Source of the DNA: Muscardinus avellanarius
Lineage: Eukaryota > Chordata > Mammalia > Rodentia > Gliridae
Reading direction: 5' to 3'
NCBI GenBank assembly: GCA_963383645.1
Contig: OY726571.1
Coordinates: 19,123,599-19,187,598 of the forward strand
Length of the DNA stretch: 64,000 nt
Both the position numbers and the translations under genes were made by a program. This document shows, in pieces, positions 10,884 through 20,740 of this stretch. Position 1 is the stretch's first letter; every line of letters begins with the position of its first letter. Below the pieces are notes generated by a model. That model saw only the letters and a list, made by a program, of their open reading frames with translations, was not told the DNA's origin and did no database searches.

Positions 10884-10888
<5 letters not shown>
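10676..10888 (-). mobile_element. B1-dID SINE
   Basis: It runs from a T-tract and ggtactggggatggaaccc to ggccaccacgcccggct, about 730 bases upstream of the CPE ATG. Confidence 0.9.
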
Positions 10889-10925
<37 letters not shown>

Positions 10926-11120
10926 TACTGGGGATGGAACCCAGGAAATTCTATCATCACGTGACATCCTCAGCCCCATTTTTTAGTCTTTATTTTGAAA
11001 CAGGGTCTCACCGAGCTGCAAAGGGCCTCACTAAGCAGCAGAGGCTGTCCCCGAACCCGGATCCTTCTGTCTCAGCCTCCTGAATGCTGGGATTACAAGC
11101 ACGCGCCACCACGCCCGCCT
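10889..11120 (-). mobile_element. B1-dID SINE carrying an E-box
   Basis: A T-tract of about 31 bases is followed by gatactggggatggaacccag and ends ccaccacgcccgcct. Its ID tail has diverged locally to atcatcacgtgacatcc, creating TCACGTGA at 10957-10964. Confidence 0.9.
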
Positions 11121-11620
11121 ATATTTACACTTTTTATTTGTTTGCGTCTTTTCCCCCCTTTTCTCTAATTCTTAATGCATGAAGATGAAAACCCTGGTTG
11201 GGTTGGAAATGACGTTCCTTTCAAAAGCTCCATCAACAACCTTACATATATTTTATTTCCCCCCCTACCCATTGGTCACGTGACAACGCAGGGTGTCTGG
11301 GCCCCTCCAAGACAGCATCCTTGGGGAGCCCAGACCCTTAGCTCGGGTCCCACCTGCAGCGCCCCGGGCGCCCTCGGGCTGGCGCGGAGCTTCGCCGCCC
11401 ACTGGCCGCCCCCGCTCGCAGTGGTTTCTCCTGCAGCTCCCCTGGGCTGGGCGGCGGTAGTGCAGCCCGCGTCCCGGGTCTGGGCGGCCCCCGCGCGGTG
11501 ACACTCCTCACTCGGCGGGGAAGGTGCGTCCAGAGCAGGCTGCTGCGGAACCTGCTGGCCCTGGGCAGCGCTCGCCCGCCAGATCCCGGACCCACCCAGA
11601 GACAAAGCGGCTGCGGAGCA
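11121..11620 (+). promoter_or_regulatory. CPE: CPE proximal promoter and 5' leader
   Basis: This is the only non-SINE sequence between the last upstream SINE and the CPE start codon. Visible candidate sites are TGACGT (11210-11215, CRE-like), an AT-rich tatattttattt (about 11246-11257), an inverted CCAAT box ATTGG (11271-11275), the palindrome GTCACGTGAC (11275-11284) and GC boxes gggcgg at 11449-11454 and 11482-11487. No ATG occurs from 11212 to 11620, so the leader has no upstream start codon. The transcription start cannot be fixed from sequence; a leader of a few hundred bases would start it near 11300-11350. Confidence 0.75.
11275..11284. promoter_or_regulatory. Palindromic E-box GTCACGTGAC (CLEAR-type)
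   Basis: A perfect 10-base palindrome overlapping the inverted CCAAT box by one base. It equals the published CLEAR consensus bound by TFEB/TFE3 and also fits USF and MITF. Occupancy is inferred, not shown. Confidence 0.65.
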
Positions 11621-11930
11621 ATGGCCGGGCGCGGAGGCCGGGCGAGGCTGGCCATGGGCGCCGCGCTCCTCGCCGCCGCGGGGCTGCTGCTGCTGCTGCA
11701 GGGCGCCCAGGCGCAGGAGCCCGGGGCGGGCGTGCGGCGGCGCCGGCGGCTGCAGCAGGAGGACGGCATCTCCTTCGAGTACCACCGCTACCCCGAGCTG
11801 CGCGAGGCGCTGGTGTCCGTGTGGCTGCAATGCACCGCCATCAGCAGGATCTACACGGTGGGGCGCAGCTTCGAGGGCCTGGAGCTGCTGGTCATCGAGC
11901 TGTCCGACAACCCCGGTGTCCATGAGCCGG
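11621..11930 (+). CDS. CPE: Carboxypeptidase E, exon 1 (partial CDS)
   Basis: CPE is a zinc carboxypeptidase (M14, N/E subfamily) that removes C-terminal Lys and Arg left by prohormone convertases, in secretory granules of neuroendocrine cells; it also acts as a sorting receptor. Exon 1 gives 103 codons plus one base. Residues 1 to about 31 are a signal peptide with a Leu-rich core (LLLLL at 22-26). The propeptide ends in RRRRR (39-43), a furin-type site. The mature enzyme then starts [20 protein letters not shown] and runs to SDNPGVHEP. The catalytic HxxE motif lies in the missing exon 2. ATG 11621 is chosen because it is the first ATG of the leader, has G at -3 and +4, and gives the family N-terminus MAGRGG. 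Met12 (11654) is a second in-frame candidate. Leu87 stands where I remember Arg in mammalian CPE. The match to CPE is unmistakable from residue 39 onward. Confidence 0.97.
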
Positions 11931-11936
11931 GTAAGG
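11931..11936 (+). other. CPE: CPE intron 1 splice donor
   Basis: The exon ends ...gagccgg and gtaagg follows, a strong G|GTAAGG donor. The split falls after the first base of a Gly codon (phase 1), matching the Gly that follows HEP in the protein. Confidence 0.93.
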
Positions 11937-13594
11937 GCGCGGTTCCCCGCCAGCCCCGAAAGCATCCCCGGGGCGGAGGAGGAACGGGCTGGTGGCGATG
12001 GGGGAAAGAGGCCAAGTGGGGAGGCCGGGGTACCTCCTGGGAAAGGGTGTCAGCGATGGAAGGAGGGCTGGGGCGGGGGAGAAAGAGACCCAAAGAGCTG
12101 CGGATTGCTGCGCCCCGTAGTCCATGCCCCAGCCCTAAGCCATCTCCGCACGCAGCCCTAGGCCATCCTTAGGTGAGCGCAGGCCAGAGAGGCCCGAGGG
12201 GGTGAGCCAGCTGATCCCGGTGCACCCCACAGTCACCGCAGAACCTTCCTCGCAGACCCCAGGGGGGAGACAAGGTGCAGAAGGCGGAGTCTTACAGGAG
12301 AACGGGAAGAGTCGTTTATATATATTTCCTAATTTCCAGAGCATCAGTTTATTGGGTGTCTCAGGCTCTGCGTACATACATAGGTGTACGTAGGTAGGTG
12401 CGCTCCTAGCTCTGGACCATCGGGAATTTTGAGGATATTACCAGCCTGGGGCCGTGGTGTGTGCGGACACCGAGATCTCCTACCACGGTGGAAAAGTGGC
12501 CTCTGACAAGCTCTCAGATTTTGAAACTGCACAGGGCCGCTCCTCCCCTTCGGCCGCTTTGAGATGAATGGTTGGATGTTTCCACATACCCGTCCTGTGC
12601 ATCGAGGCACGTTTTAATTTGTGTTAAAATGATGCATTTAGTAGTTAACACAGTGTCCTGGGGGCGGCAGTTTTGATTTTGCTCTGTGGAAATGATTTAG
12701 GCCCCATCTTCTGATAGTGAAGGTACTGCTAAGATAATCTGGGCTAATAATATCAGCATGGAAGGCCTACTTCGTTGTTTTTTTCTTTTTTTAATGACAA
12801 AGAAAGCAAGACATATAGGCTAAATATTCGCAGTGCAGGGCTGGGATAGTTTTATAATGTTACATGAAAGCCAAATTGAGAGAGGATTAAACTAGGTGAT
12901 CGATAGAAGCATTTACTGTTTAATGCATAATGTATGGGTTGATCAATAATAAATCTTTAGAAAACATTTCTTACCTTGAAATAATGTAAGCAAAAAGATT
13001 TGAACAAATTGGCTTCCAAAGCCCTAAAATCAGGTCTTGGCAAACATTAATGCAAAGCCCTCCATTAGAATTCAGTATGTAGAATAGGAAATTGTGAAAA
13101 CTAGTTTTATATTGTTATCTGAAAATAAAGAAAAAATGGTGGTTTGATTTCTACCAAGTCAAATAACCAAAGGTAAGACACCCCAGCCGTCAGAGCTGGT
13201 CTAAATGTTTGTGATTCTCCTGCTGCCTACTTAATCAGAATCCTCGGCTATTCCACTTTTTGTACACTGCTTCTCTAGAGCACAACACATTGTTATTCCA
13301 AAGAGATCATATTCAAATGTAGAAACAAAATCATAAATGGATAATACTGTAAGAATGTGAGATGATTTTGAAAATGGAAACAGAGCTTGAATATCTATTT
13401 TGGTCAGTCCGTTAACATTTACAAATCCCGTTTGTAGAGCTCTATGAGGTAGGGACTGTGTTTTCAGCACCAGGTGAGGCGTGGAGGAGAGCAGGCATGA
13501 GTATACATTATGGGATAGTACACATTATGGGAAAATATTCGACATATATTATAGAAAAAGTGTATCAGCCAATAGCTGGGCAACATGATGTTTT
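11937..13594. other. Repeat-free start of intron 1
   Basis: The first 230 bases are GC-rich CpG island and the rest is ordinary intron. No SINE or L1 is present for 1.66 kb after exon 1. A MIR-like word (ctatgaggtagggactgtgttttc) lies near 13442-13466. First-intron sequence next to a CpG promoter is a usual place for regulatory elements, but none is proven here. Confidence 0.45.
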
Positions 13595-13789
13595 AAAATA
13601 AAAGGTTTTGCCGGGCGTGGTGGCGCACCTTGTAATCCCCGCACTTGGGAGGCGGAGACAGGAGGATCCTGCAGGTTCGAAGCCAGCTGTGCTGGCTTAA
13701 GAGATACTGTTTCAAAAATATAAAATAGGTCTGGGAGTGTAGCCCTGAGGTAGAAGGGCTTCCAGGAACCCCAGTACCACCAAAAATAA

Positions 13790-13820
<31 letters not shown>

Positions 13821-13823
13821 ATG
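13595..13823 (+). mobile_element. B1-dID SINE, young-type subfamily
   Basis: The body is 13610-13783 with an (AAAT)n tail to 13821. Flanks aaataaaaggttt and aaataaatggttt resemble a TSD. Confidence 0.9.
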
Positions 13824-13995
13824 GTTTCATCCCTCATATACATAAAATATGTAAACTCCATTCATTTGACAATTATAAACTTGGAAATGTTGTATAATTT
13901 CTGCTTTACAATTCCTTGTTAAGTAAAGGGAACTTTAAGTCCAGGTATTACTTAATAACAGAATTTAAAATGTCTATACATTTTTTTCTTTTTGC

Positions 13996-14174
13996 AGTAC
14001 TGGGGATGGAACCCAGGGGCATTCTACCTCTGTGCTACATCCCCAGCCCTATTTTTTATTCTCTATTCTGAAACAGAGTCTCACTGAGTTGCAAAGGGCC
14101 TTAGTAAGTAGCTGAGGCTGTCCTGTCTCAGCCTCCTGAATGCTGGGATTACATGCATGCGCTACTATGCCTGG
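13996..14174 (-). mobile_element. B1-dID SINE with internal deletion
   Basis: It runs from cagtactggggatggaaccc to gctactatgcctgg; about 20 bases are missing in the middle. Confidence 0.88.
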
Positions 14175-14186
14175 CTATCCATTGTA

Positions 14187-14221
<35 letters not shown>

Positions 14222-14416
14222 ATTTTGTGGTGCTGGGGTTCCTGGAAACCCTTCTATCTCCGGGCTACACTCCCAGACCTATTTTATATTTTTATTTGGA
14301 AACAGGGTCTCTTAAGCCAGCGTGGCTGGCTTTGAACCTGCGTGATCCTCCTGTCTCCACCTCCCAAGCGCGGGGATTACAAGCATTCCTCACCACACCC
14401 AGCCTATCCATTGTAT
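14175..14416 (-). mobile_element. B1-dID SINE, young-type subfamily, with TSD
   Basis: An (ATT)n tail leads into the body 14226-14403. The direct repeat ctatccattgtat occurs at 14175-14187 and 14404-14416. The 5' copy overlaps the end of the neighbouring SINE, so this insertion is later. Confidence 0.92.
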
Positions 14417-14690
14417 TTTTAAAAGTAAAAACAAACAGTTGTGAGTCAACACTAAAATAACTACAGGGGTGATTTTCCTTCCATCACCTTCTATGGGGGG
14501 TAAGTAAGCTAGAAATCTTCAGGCTGCTATAAATGTACAGGTCTGTTCAGTACGTCAGTTGGATGGTGCTGTGTGGATTAACTTTGCAGAGAGTTTTGGA
14601 TAAAGAAAATGGCCTTCAAATTCCTTTTACATGAATCTATATTAAGAAACATAAAAAGGAATATCCCTATTCGGAGGTACAAATGAGCTT
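14417..14690. other. Intron sequence, nothing recognised
   Basis: No repeat or coding signal is seen. Confidence 0.4.
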
Positions 14691-14691
14691 G

Positions 14692-14739
<48 letters not shown>
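14691..14739. repeat. (TG)n microsatellite
   Basis: About 24 uninterrupted TG units directly abut the tail side of the next SINE. Confidence 0.96.
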
Positions 14740-14743
<4 letters not shown>

Positions 14744-14937
14744 GGGGATTGAACTCAGGGGCACTGTACCTCTGAGCTATACCCTGCAGCCCTTTACTTA
14801 TTTATTTTGTTTTGAAACAAGGTCTTGCCAGGTTGCTGCGAGACTCCCTCCATTGCTGAGGATGTCCTCCGACCTGTAATCCTCCTGTCTCAGCCTTCTA
14901 AGTACTGGGGTTGCATGCGATTGTCACTATTCCTGGC
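14740..14937 (-). mobile_element. B1-dID SINE
   Basis: It runs from ttactggggattgaactcag to tcactattcctggc; clearly diverged. Confidence 0.87.
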
Positions 14938-15433
14938 TTCAATCAGTTCTTTTGACCTTATGCATAGTCAGCGTGAGCCAGGTTCTATGAACTGTCTACA
15001 AGACGGTCCTTGCCCTCAGGGGAATAAAGAATTGGGAGTCTAAGGACACATGAAGGAGCCGAATGAACCATGTGGGGAGGCTGGAGAAAGGAGACCGGGG
15101 TTACGAGGCCCGGGGATTCCCTTACCGAAGAATGTGTGACCAGAAGGTGGGAGTATACCGATTATTGAAATTCACAGACCCCAAGGTGGCTCAGATATAT
15201 TTGAAAGAGAGCAGCTGCCTTAACTATTTTCATCTTATAAGTGCCTTTTTGGGGGCTTTGTTTGAAATAACCATTTTTGATTTGGCTTTAGGAAACACTG
15301 TTTCACTTGAACTTATTTACTTGACTAAAACTTTGATGGAGCTGTTCATTTGCATTTTATTTTCCAGAAAGAGAGAGAAGGATTAGCTTTGTCATTTTTT
15401 TTAAATCTAGATTTTAAATCTAGATTTCTTTTC
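14938..15433. other. Intron sequence, nothing recognised
   Basis: A 107-codon + frame at 15063-15386 has no recognisable domain and no exon-like borders. A 15-base direct repeat, attttaaatctagat, near 15399-15425 sits at the tail end of the next SINE and may mark local slippage. Confidence 0.4.
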
Positions 15434-15631
15434 GTGGCACTGGGGATTGAACCTAGGAATGTTCTACCTCTGAGCCATATCCCCAGCCTTATTTTATTTT
15501 TTATTTTGGAACAGGGTCTCACTAAGTTGTAGAAGGCCTTGCTAAGTTTCTGAGGCTGGACTTGAACCTGCGATCCTCCTGTCTCAGATTCCCAAGAACT
15601 GTCATTCTAAGCATGTACCACCACACCCAGC
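15434..15631 (-). mobile_element. B1-dID SINE
   Basis: It runs from gtggcactggggattgaacc to accaccacacccagc. Confidence 0.88.
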
Positions 15632-15673
15632 TTAAATTCTTTCTCTGAAATTCAAAAAAGAAAATAAAATATA

Positions 15674-15730
15674 GTGAGCTAGAGCTAGAGCTTAGAAGTA
15701 GAGCACTTACCTATCATGTGCAAGAACCCT

Positions 15731-15732
<2 letters not shown>
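15674..15732 (+). mobile_element. ID monomer, interrupted
   Basis: The words cttagaagtagagcacttac and tatcatgtgcaagaaccctgg follow a free ID (BC1-like) element. The expected next bases appear only after a reversed SINE, near 15940. Confidence 0.75.
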
Positions 15733-15773
<41 letters not shown>

Positions 15774-15939
15774 GGGTCTGGGGATGGAACCCAGGGGCAT
15801 TCTACCTCTGAGCTCCACCCAAGCCCTATTTTTTATTCTTTATTTTGAAACAGGTCTCTGAGGCTGGCTGCGAACCGTGATCTTCCTTTCTCAGCCTCCC
15901 AAATGCTGAGATTACTAGCAAGTGCTACCATGTCTGGCT
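15733..15939 (-). mobile_element. B1-dID SINE with 39-base T tract, inside an ID
   Basis: The T run is 15733-15771 and the body 15772-15937. The ID sequence ccctgg before it and cctgggttc after it look like the split target. Confidence 0.88.
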
Positions 15940-16329
15940 GCCTGGGTTCTTGGTAATTAAATGTAGTTATCATTAATAGGAGAACCCTGACAAAACAAAC
16001 AACATAAACACAAAATGCCTCTCCCTGCAGGAGAGCTGGCAATTGAGGGATTCGCTTTGATGGATGAGCAGTTTATGGGCAGGTGTTTGTTGAAACCATC
16101 AGTTCTCTCCCTGAGCTGAAAGAAGCGATTTTTGTACATGTTTGGTACAGGCTGTGTGCTGAACTTGAACGTGTCTCCTGAAAATGATTCTCTTAGCTAT
16201 TCAACATTTGAATTCAACCAAAAGAAAAGAAAATTCCATTTTGAATTGGTGAGTGCGGAATATCTTTACCTGTTCTGTCATAACACCATAGGAACCAGCT
16301 TCATTTTTGACTGGCTAAAATACTCTTAA
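15940..16329. other. Intron sequence, nothing recognised
   Basis: Unique-looking sequence. Short frames on both strands show no family. Confidence 0.4.
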
Positions 16330-16560
16330 AAGAAACCTGGCTGGGCATGGTGGTTCATGCCTGGATTCCCAGTTCTTGGGAGGCTGAGGTTGGAGGATCA
16401 CAGGTTCGAGGCCAGCCATAGCAACTTAGCAAGGCCTTCTGCAACTTAGTTAAACCCTGTTTCAAAATAAAAAATAAAATAGGAATGGGGGTATAGCTCA
16501 GAGATGGAATGCCCCTGGGTTCAGTCTCTTGTATCTCCAACCACACACAAAGAAACATCC
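16330..16560 (+). mobile_element. B1-dID SINE
   Basis: The body is 16339-16537; aaagaaacc before and aaagaaaca after it look like a short TSD. Confidence 0.88.
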
Positions 16561-16595
16561 TTTTATTTGTTTATTTTTTCTTTTTTTAAATTTAT

Positions 16596-16664
16596 TTTTT
16601 ATACTAGGAATTCAACCCAGGGGGATTTTACCTCAAGACTAAACCCCAGCCATTTTCTTTCTTC

Positions 16665-16708
<44 letters not shown>

Positions 16709-17096
16709 TCCTTCCTTCCTTCCTTCCTTCCTTCCTTCCTTCCTTCCTTCCTTCCTTCTTTCTTCTTTTTGTGATACTAGGAGTGGAACCCAGAGGCTTT
16801 CTACCTCCAGGCTATACTCCCAGACCTATTTTATACTTTATTTGAAAACAGGGTCTCACTAAGTAGCTGAGGCTGGCTTTGAACCTGTGTGATCCTCCTG
16901 TCTCAGCCTCCCAACTGCAGGAATTACAAGTGTACTGGGATTACAGGTGTGCGGGACCATGCCCACCTGGCCACCCCAGCCATTTTTAATTTTTTAAATG
17001 GTCTCACTAAGTTGCTGAGGTTGGCCTCAAATTTGTGATCCATCTGTCTCAGCCTACCAAGTACTGGAATTACAGGTGAGCACCGCTACACCCAGC
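16596..17096 (-). mobile_element. B1-dID SINE, split by a later SINE
   Basis: The ID tail part is 16596-16656 and the B1 head part is 16973-17096. The 14-bp repeat accccagccatttt at 16643-16656 and 16973-16986 marks where the inner SINE landed. Confidence 0.92.
16657..16972 (-). mobile_element. B1-dID SINE with pyrimidine tail, nested
   Basis: The tail is a (TTTC)n(TTCC)n array at about 16657-16768 and the body about 16769-16972. The head end has an extra partial duplication (attacaagtgt then attacaggtgtgcggg). Confidence 0.92.
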
Positions 17097-17850
17097 AAGA
17101 AATCTATTAATTTATGTCTAAGCAATGAAATTAATGTTCCCACATAATTCTTCTCAGAGTTAAATATGAGCTAAGAGTTGCTTGTTTAAAACACGGATTC
17201 TTTTACATGTAGCATAGGATAGCTTTGGGGAATGAATATGATTTATAGCTGAAATGCAATCTTAAAAATTCATTAGAGCATGGCTATTTCTGTCTCGAAA
17301 GCTGGAATGATTATTTTGGAGCTCTTCCCCCCCAAGTCTGTTAAAATTTATAGGGCATTAATGCCAGGCATTTGCCAAATACAGTGATGGGACATTTAAT
17401 AGTAGCAAGATTTCTACACAACTTGTCCCCCCAAAAAACTAAGAAGCAAAAACTTTGATCATTTGTGTGGCCTCTTTTCCTAACAGATTAGTACATATCT
17501 TTGTGAAATGACTACTAAGTAACACCTTACAGTTGGTAAAGACAGATGTTAGATTCTGGAGCAGAATCTAGATCAAATCACACTTTGTCAAGAGTTATTT
17601 TTAGACCCGAATGAGTCAACACAGCATTTGCCAGAAATAATGTTCTTGATTGACCTGGGATTGGCTAATAAAAGAGAGGAGAAACTGGGCTGGCCCCTGA
17701 AATTATGTCCCATGTTCTGACAAAAGAGGTGGTTTTCTATGAAAGCTGATGGTAAGGGAACCATCTCTCAGCAGCTTTCTTGTTGGTTTATTATAAGGGT
17801 GAAGTCTCCATCTTTATATTCATGTCCTTGGGGAAAGATACTCAATTATT
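17097..17850. other. Repeat-free intron stretch
   Basis: About 750 bases without recognised repeats. No exon signal is seen. Confidence 0.45.
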
Positions 17851-18029
17851 TTTGTAGTGGGGATTGAATTTAGGTGCATTCTACCTCTCAAGTTACATAT
17901 ACCCTCAGCCTCCATCTTTTTAAAGTTTGAAAACGGGTCTCACTAAGTTGCTGAGTTTGATGTCTTCCAAAGCTCCCGTCTCAGCCTTCCAAGTACTGGG
18001 ATTACAGGTGTGCGGGACCATGCCCGCCT
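17851..18029 (-). mobile_element. B1-dID SINE, diverged
   Basis: It runs from ttgtagtggggattgaattt to gggaccatgcccgcctt. Confidence 0.85.
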
Positions 18030-18301
18030 TGGGAATATTAAGAAATACAAAAGAGTCCTGTGAAGGGTGATAAATTAACCCAGCTTTTCCCTAAGCATAT
18101 TCAATGAAAAAATTTAGTATGGTTTGATAGGTATTAGGTAAAGAAGGATAAACAGGTTTGTATATTGTGAAACTTATCAAATCTCTTAATATGCCAAGGC
18201 GCAGTTCAACTCTCTAAGTCAGTTGTATACAATACAGTACCTTTTTCTTGTTTTTTCCAGTATTTTCCAATTTTCTTTCACAGTGGAATCTCCCTTCTCT
18301 T

Positions 18302-18441
18302 TCTGGTACTGGGGATTGAACCCAGGGGCATTCTACCTCTGTGCTAAGGGCCTTAAGTTCTGAGACGGGGCTCCAGCTTGGGATGCTCCTGTCTCCGCTT
18401 TGTAAGTACTCAGACCACAGGCGCGCCCTACCATGCCTGGC
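18302..18441 (-). mobile_element. B1-dID SINE with internal deletion
   Basis: The ID tail (ctggtactggggattgaacc) and head (ccctaccatgcctggctg) remain but the middle is shortened. Confidence 0.82.
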
Positions 18442-18928
18442 TGGGAATCCCTTTATAAAAATAGGAGCTTATCTTGAAATGAGTGCTATCACATCTTGAG
18501 AAACACAGTATTAGACCTTTGTCATTCATTATTAAGGATTCATTTGGCAATTTTCTAGCAGAAAGCCTCCTATGGGAGGCTCTACAGGAGGGGGAAGCCT
18601 GTGTTTTGCTTTAATTTGGGGCCTATAAACAGCTAGCCTAGTGATTTATGTGGAGTAGACTCTAAGACATGCTTGTTAATTGAGAGCGTGGTGCTGAGGC
18701 CATGAGGTGTAAGGCAGTTTTGGTTGGAAAGATTAAAGCTCAACCGGTGTGTTCCAATTCTTTTCTTGTTTAGTAGCTTCTTGCTTTAAATTCCTATTTA
18801 CTTTTTTCATCTTTTTATAAAATGAAACTGTTTTAAGACTCATCATACCTCACAGGATTTCTGGGAGGCTGAAGTAGTACAGGATATAGGAAAGAACCTG
18901 ATGTAGGTGTTTGCATCTGGCTATTAAG
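18442..18928. other. Intron sequence, nothing recognised
   Basis: Unique-looking sequence with no coding or repeat match. Confidence 0.4.
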
Positions 18929-19128
18929 AAGGTGGGAGCCGGGCGTGGTGGTGCTCACTTGTAATCCCAGCATTGGGGCGGCTGAGACAGGAGGATCTGG
19001 GTTCATAGCCAGCCTCTGCTACTTAGCGAGGCCCTCTGCGACTCAGTGACACCCTGTTTCCAAAAAAAAAAAAAAAAAAATTAGCACTCCAGGTGTAGCT
19101 CAGATGTAGTACTGAAAAAAAAAAGTGG
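18929..19128 (+). mobile_element. B1-dID SINE
   Basis: The body starts gccgggcgtggtggtgctca at 18938. An internal A18 run splits head and tail. aaggtggga before and aaagtggg after suggest a TSD. Confidence 0.88.
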
Positions 19129-19252
19129 GCTGGTTTGTACCAACTTTACTTGAGTTGTTCTGAAAAGTTCACACTATACCAGCTTTGTGCTCATCTGGAG
19201 CAGGTGCCACGGGCAACATCACAAGGCCTTTGCTCACCTTTCTTTTTTCTTT

Positions 19253-19490
19253 TTATACTGGTAATTGAACCCACAGGACATTCTACCTCTGAGCTACTCC
19301 CCCGCCCTTTTTATTTATTTATTTTGGTGGTACTGGGGATTGAACCCAGGGGGCATTCTATCTCTGAGCTACGCCCTCAGCCCTATTTTATTTTATTTTA
19401 TTTTTTATTTTGAAACAGGGTCTCACAGGATCCTCCTGTCTCAGCCTCCCAAATGCTGGGGTTACAAGTGTGTGTCACCACGCCTGGCTT
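19253..19490 (-). mobile_element. SINE tail plus B1-dID SINE in tandem
   Basis: An orphan ID tail (19253-19310, actggtaattgaacccacag) is followed by a second, internally shortened SINE (19325-19490). Confidence 0.85.
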
Positions 19491-19735
19491 TATTGCTTTT
19501 TAAAATGCGGGGCATTATTGCTTTTCCTCGGTTTGGCATCCTGCTTTATTCCCCTCAGTAGGAATGCAATGTTCATCATCACTTGAGAATGTCTTTATGG
19601 TTGTTTCTTTAGGGAGTTAAATAAATCTAGGACATTTTCCAGCATATTTTTGGCTATCTAACTTATCTTCCTGAAGAATTTATGATGAAATTGCTTAGGT
19701 CCTGACTTGAGTTTTAGACTTAGCAGAAGAGAAAG

Positions 19736-19736
<1 letters not shown>

Positions 19737-19791
<55 letters not shown>
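19737..19791. repeat. (TG)n microsatellite
   Basis: About 27 uninterrupted TG units at the tail of the following reversed SINE. Confidence 0.96.
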
Positions 19792-19797
<6 letters not shown>

Positions 19798-19970
19798 GGA
19801 TGGAAGCCAGGGACATTTTACCTCTGGGCTACACCCCCAGATCAGCTTTATTTTTTTGTTTGGAAACAGGGCCTCACTGAGTTGCTAAGGCTGGCTTCGA
19901 ACCTGCAATCCTCCTATCATAGCCTAACCCAAATACTAAGGGTTACAAGCGTGCACCACCAGGCTTGGCA
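19792..19970 (-). mobile_element. B1-dID SINE
   Basis: It runs from tactagggatggaagccagg to gcaccaccaggcttggc. Confidence 0.87.
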
Positions 19971-20039
19971 TGAAAAAGACCTTTGCAAACCTCCTTTCTC
20001 GGCCTTTCCTGACTTTCTGACCTCCACTGGGGTTTTTTA

Positions 20040-20156
20040 TTTGAGTTTCCATAGTTCTCTGAAGAGCTGTACAGCAAAGGTTGACTCTGTAGACTTTGAT
20101 GGAAGGGACTTGAGTTCAAATCCCGATTCTTATTTTCAACTGCATGTTCTTGGGCA
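20040..20156 (+). repeat. MIR remnant
   Basis: ttgagttcaaatcccgattc and gttcttgggcaa follow the core of the mammalian-wide MIR SINE (tRNA-like part, then core). Confidence 0.65.
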
Positions 20157-20159
20157 ATT

Positions 20160-20282
20160 TTATTTATTTCTTATTTTGAAACAGGGTCTTGCCAAGTTGT
20201 TGAGGCTGTCCTCAAATCTTCGGACCTCCTGTCTCAGCCTCTCAAGCGATGGGATTACAGGCATGTGTCACCATGGCCGGCT
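20160..20282 (-). mobile_element. SINE head half
   Basis: Only the B1-like half is present, from ttgaaacagggtcttgccaa to caccatggccggctt; the ID tail is missing. Confidence 0.82.
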
Positions 20283-20740
20283 TCAGGGATTGCATCTGGT
20301 TCATATCTTTATCCCAGATGTCTTACCATGCTTAGGACACAGTGGACATTCAGTGGATACCATAGCATGACCTATTATGATTAAGTACACTGTCTCAAAC
20401 AGGTAAAAATGTCCATCAGAAAAAAATGCCAGTAAAAAGTCAGTGATATCAGTGTGCGTGTGAGTGTGCCTGTAGCCGGATAACAGTAAAAGATAACAAA
20501 CAGTATTTCCCCTCGGTGTATACTTAGATCTTACTGTGTTAAATCCAGTTTTGCATAATGGAGAAATCCGCCAGCTGACCTCACCGGTCCCAGGGATATC
20601 CGTGCTGTGTTTGCTATCTGTGGTAGCTTGGCTTCCTCTGCTCTTTGGACAGTTTTAAGAAAGTTAAACTTCTTAAATGCTAAATAAAACTCTTAAAGAT
20701 AATCAGTGAAAATTTATTTGGTAAAATTTTTACCTTTAAA
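20283..20740. other. Intron sequence, nothing recognised
   Basis: No coding frame or repeat family is seen. Confidence 0.4.

Larger units (their letters stand above)
11285..12130. other. CpG island over CPE exon 1
   Basis: CG dinucleotides and G+C are far denser here than anywhere else in the window, covering the leader, exon 1 and the first 200 bases of intron 1. The density explains the long stop-free frames on the opposite strand. Confidence 0.9.

Noticed and set aside
1..11120. MSMO1, the upstream neighbour of CPE in human as I recall
   Set aside because: No matching coding sequence was seen. It probably lies beyond the left edge.
11276..11965. A 229-codon open frame opposite CPE exon 1
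   Set aside because: It lies in the CpG island, where few stops occur by composition. It mirrors CPE codons and has no recognisable domain.
11498..12172. In-frame extension of CPE upstream of 11621 and past the donor
   Set aside because: The upstream start would be GTG, not ATG, and the downstream part is intron after a strong GTAAGG donor. Neither matches CPE.
13462..13481. Possible RE1 site (ttcagcaccaggtgaggcg)
   Set aside because: Only the left half-site matches; the right half does not.
15063..15386. 107-codon + frame as a gene
   Set aside because: No recognisable motif and no splice or polyadenylation context in the intron.
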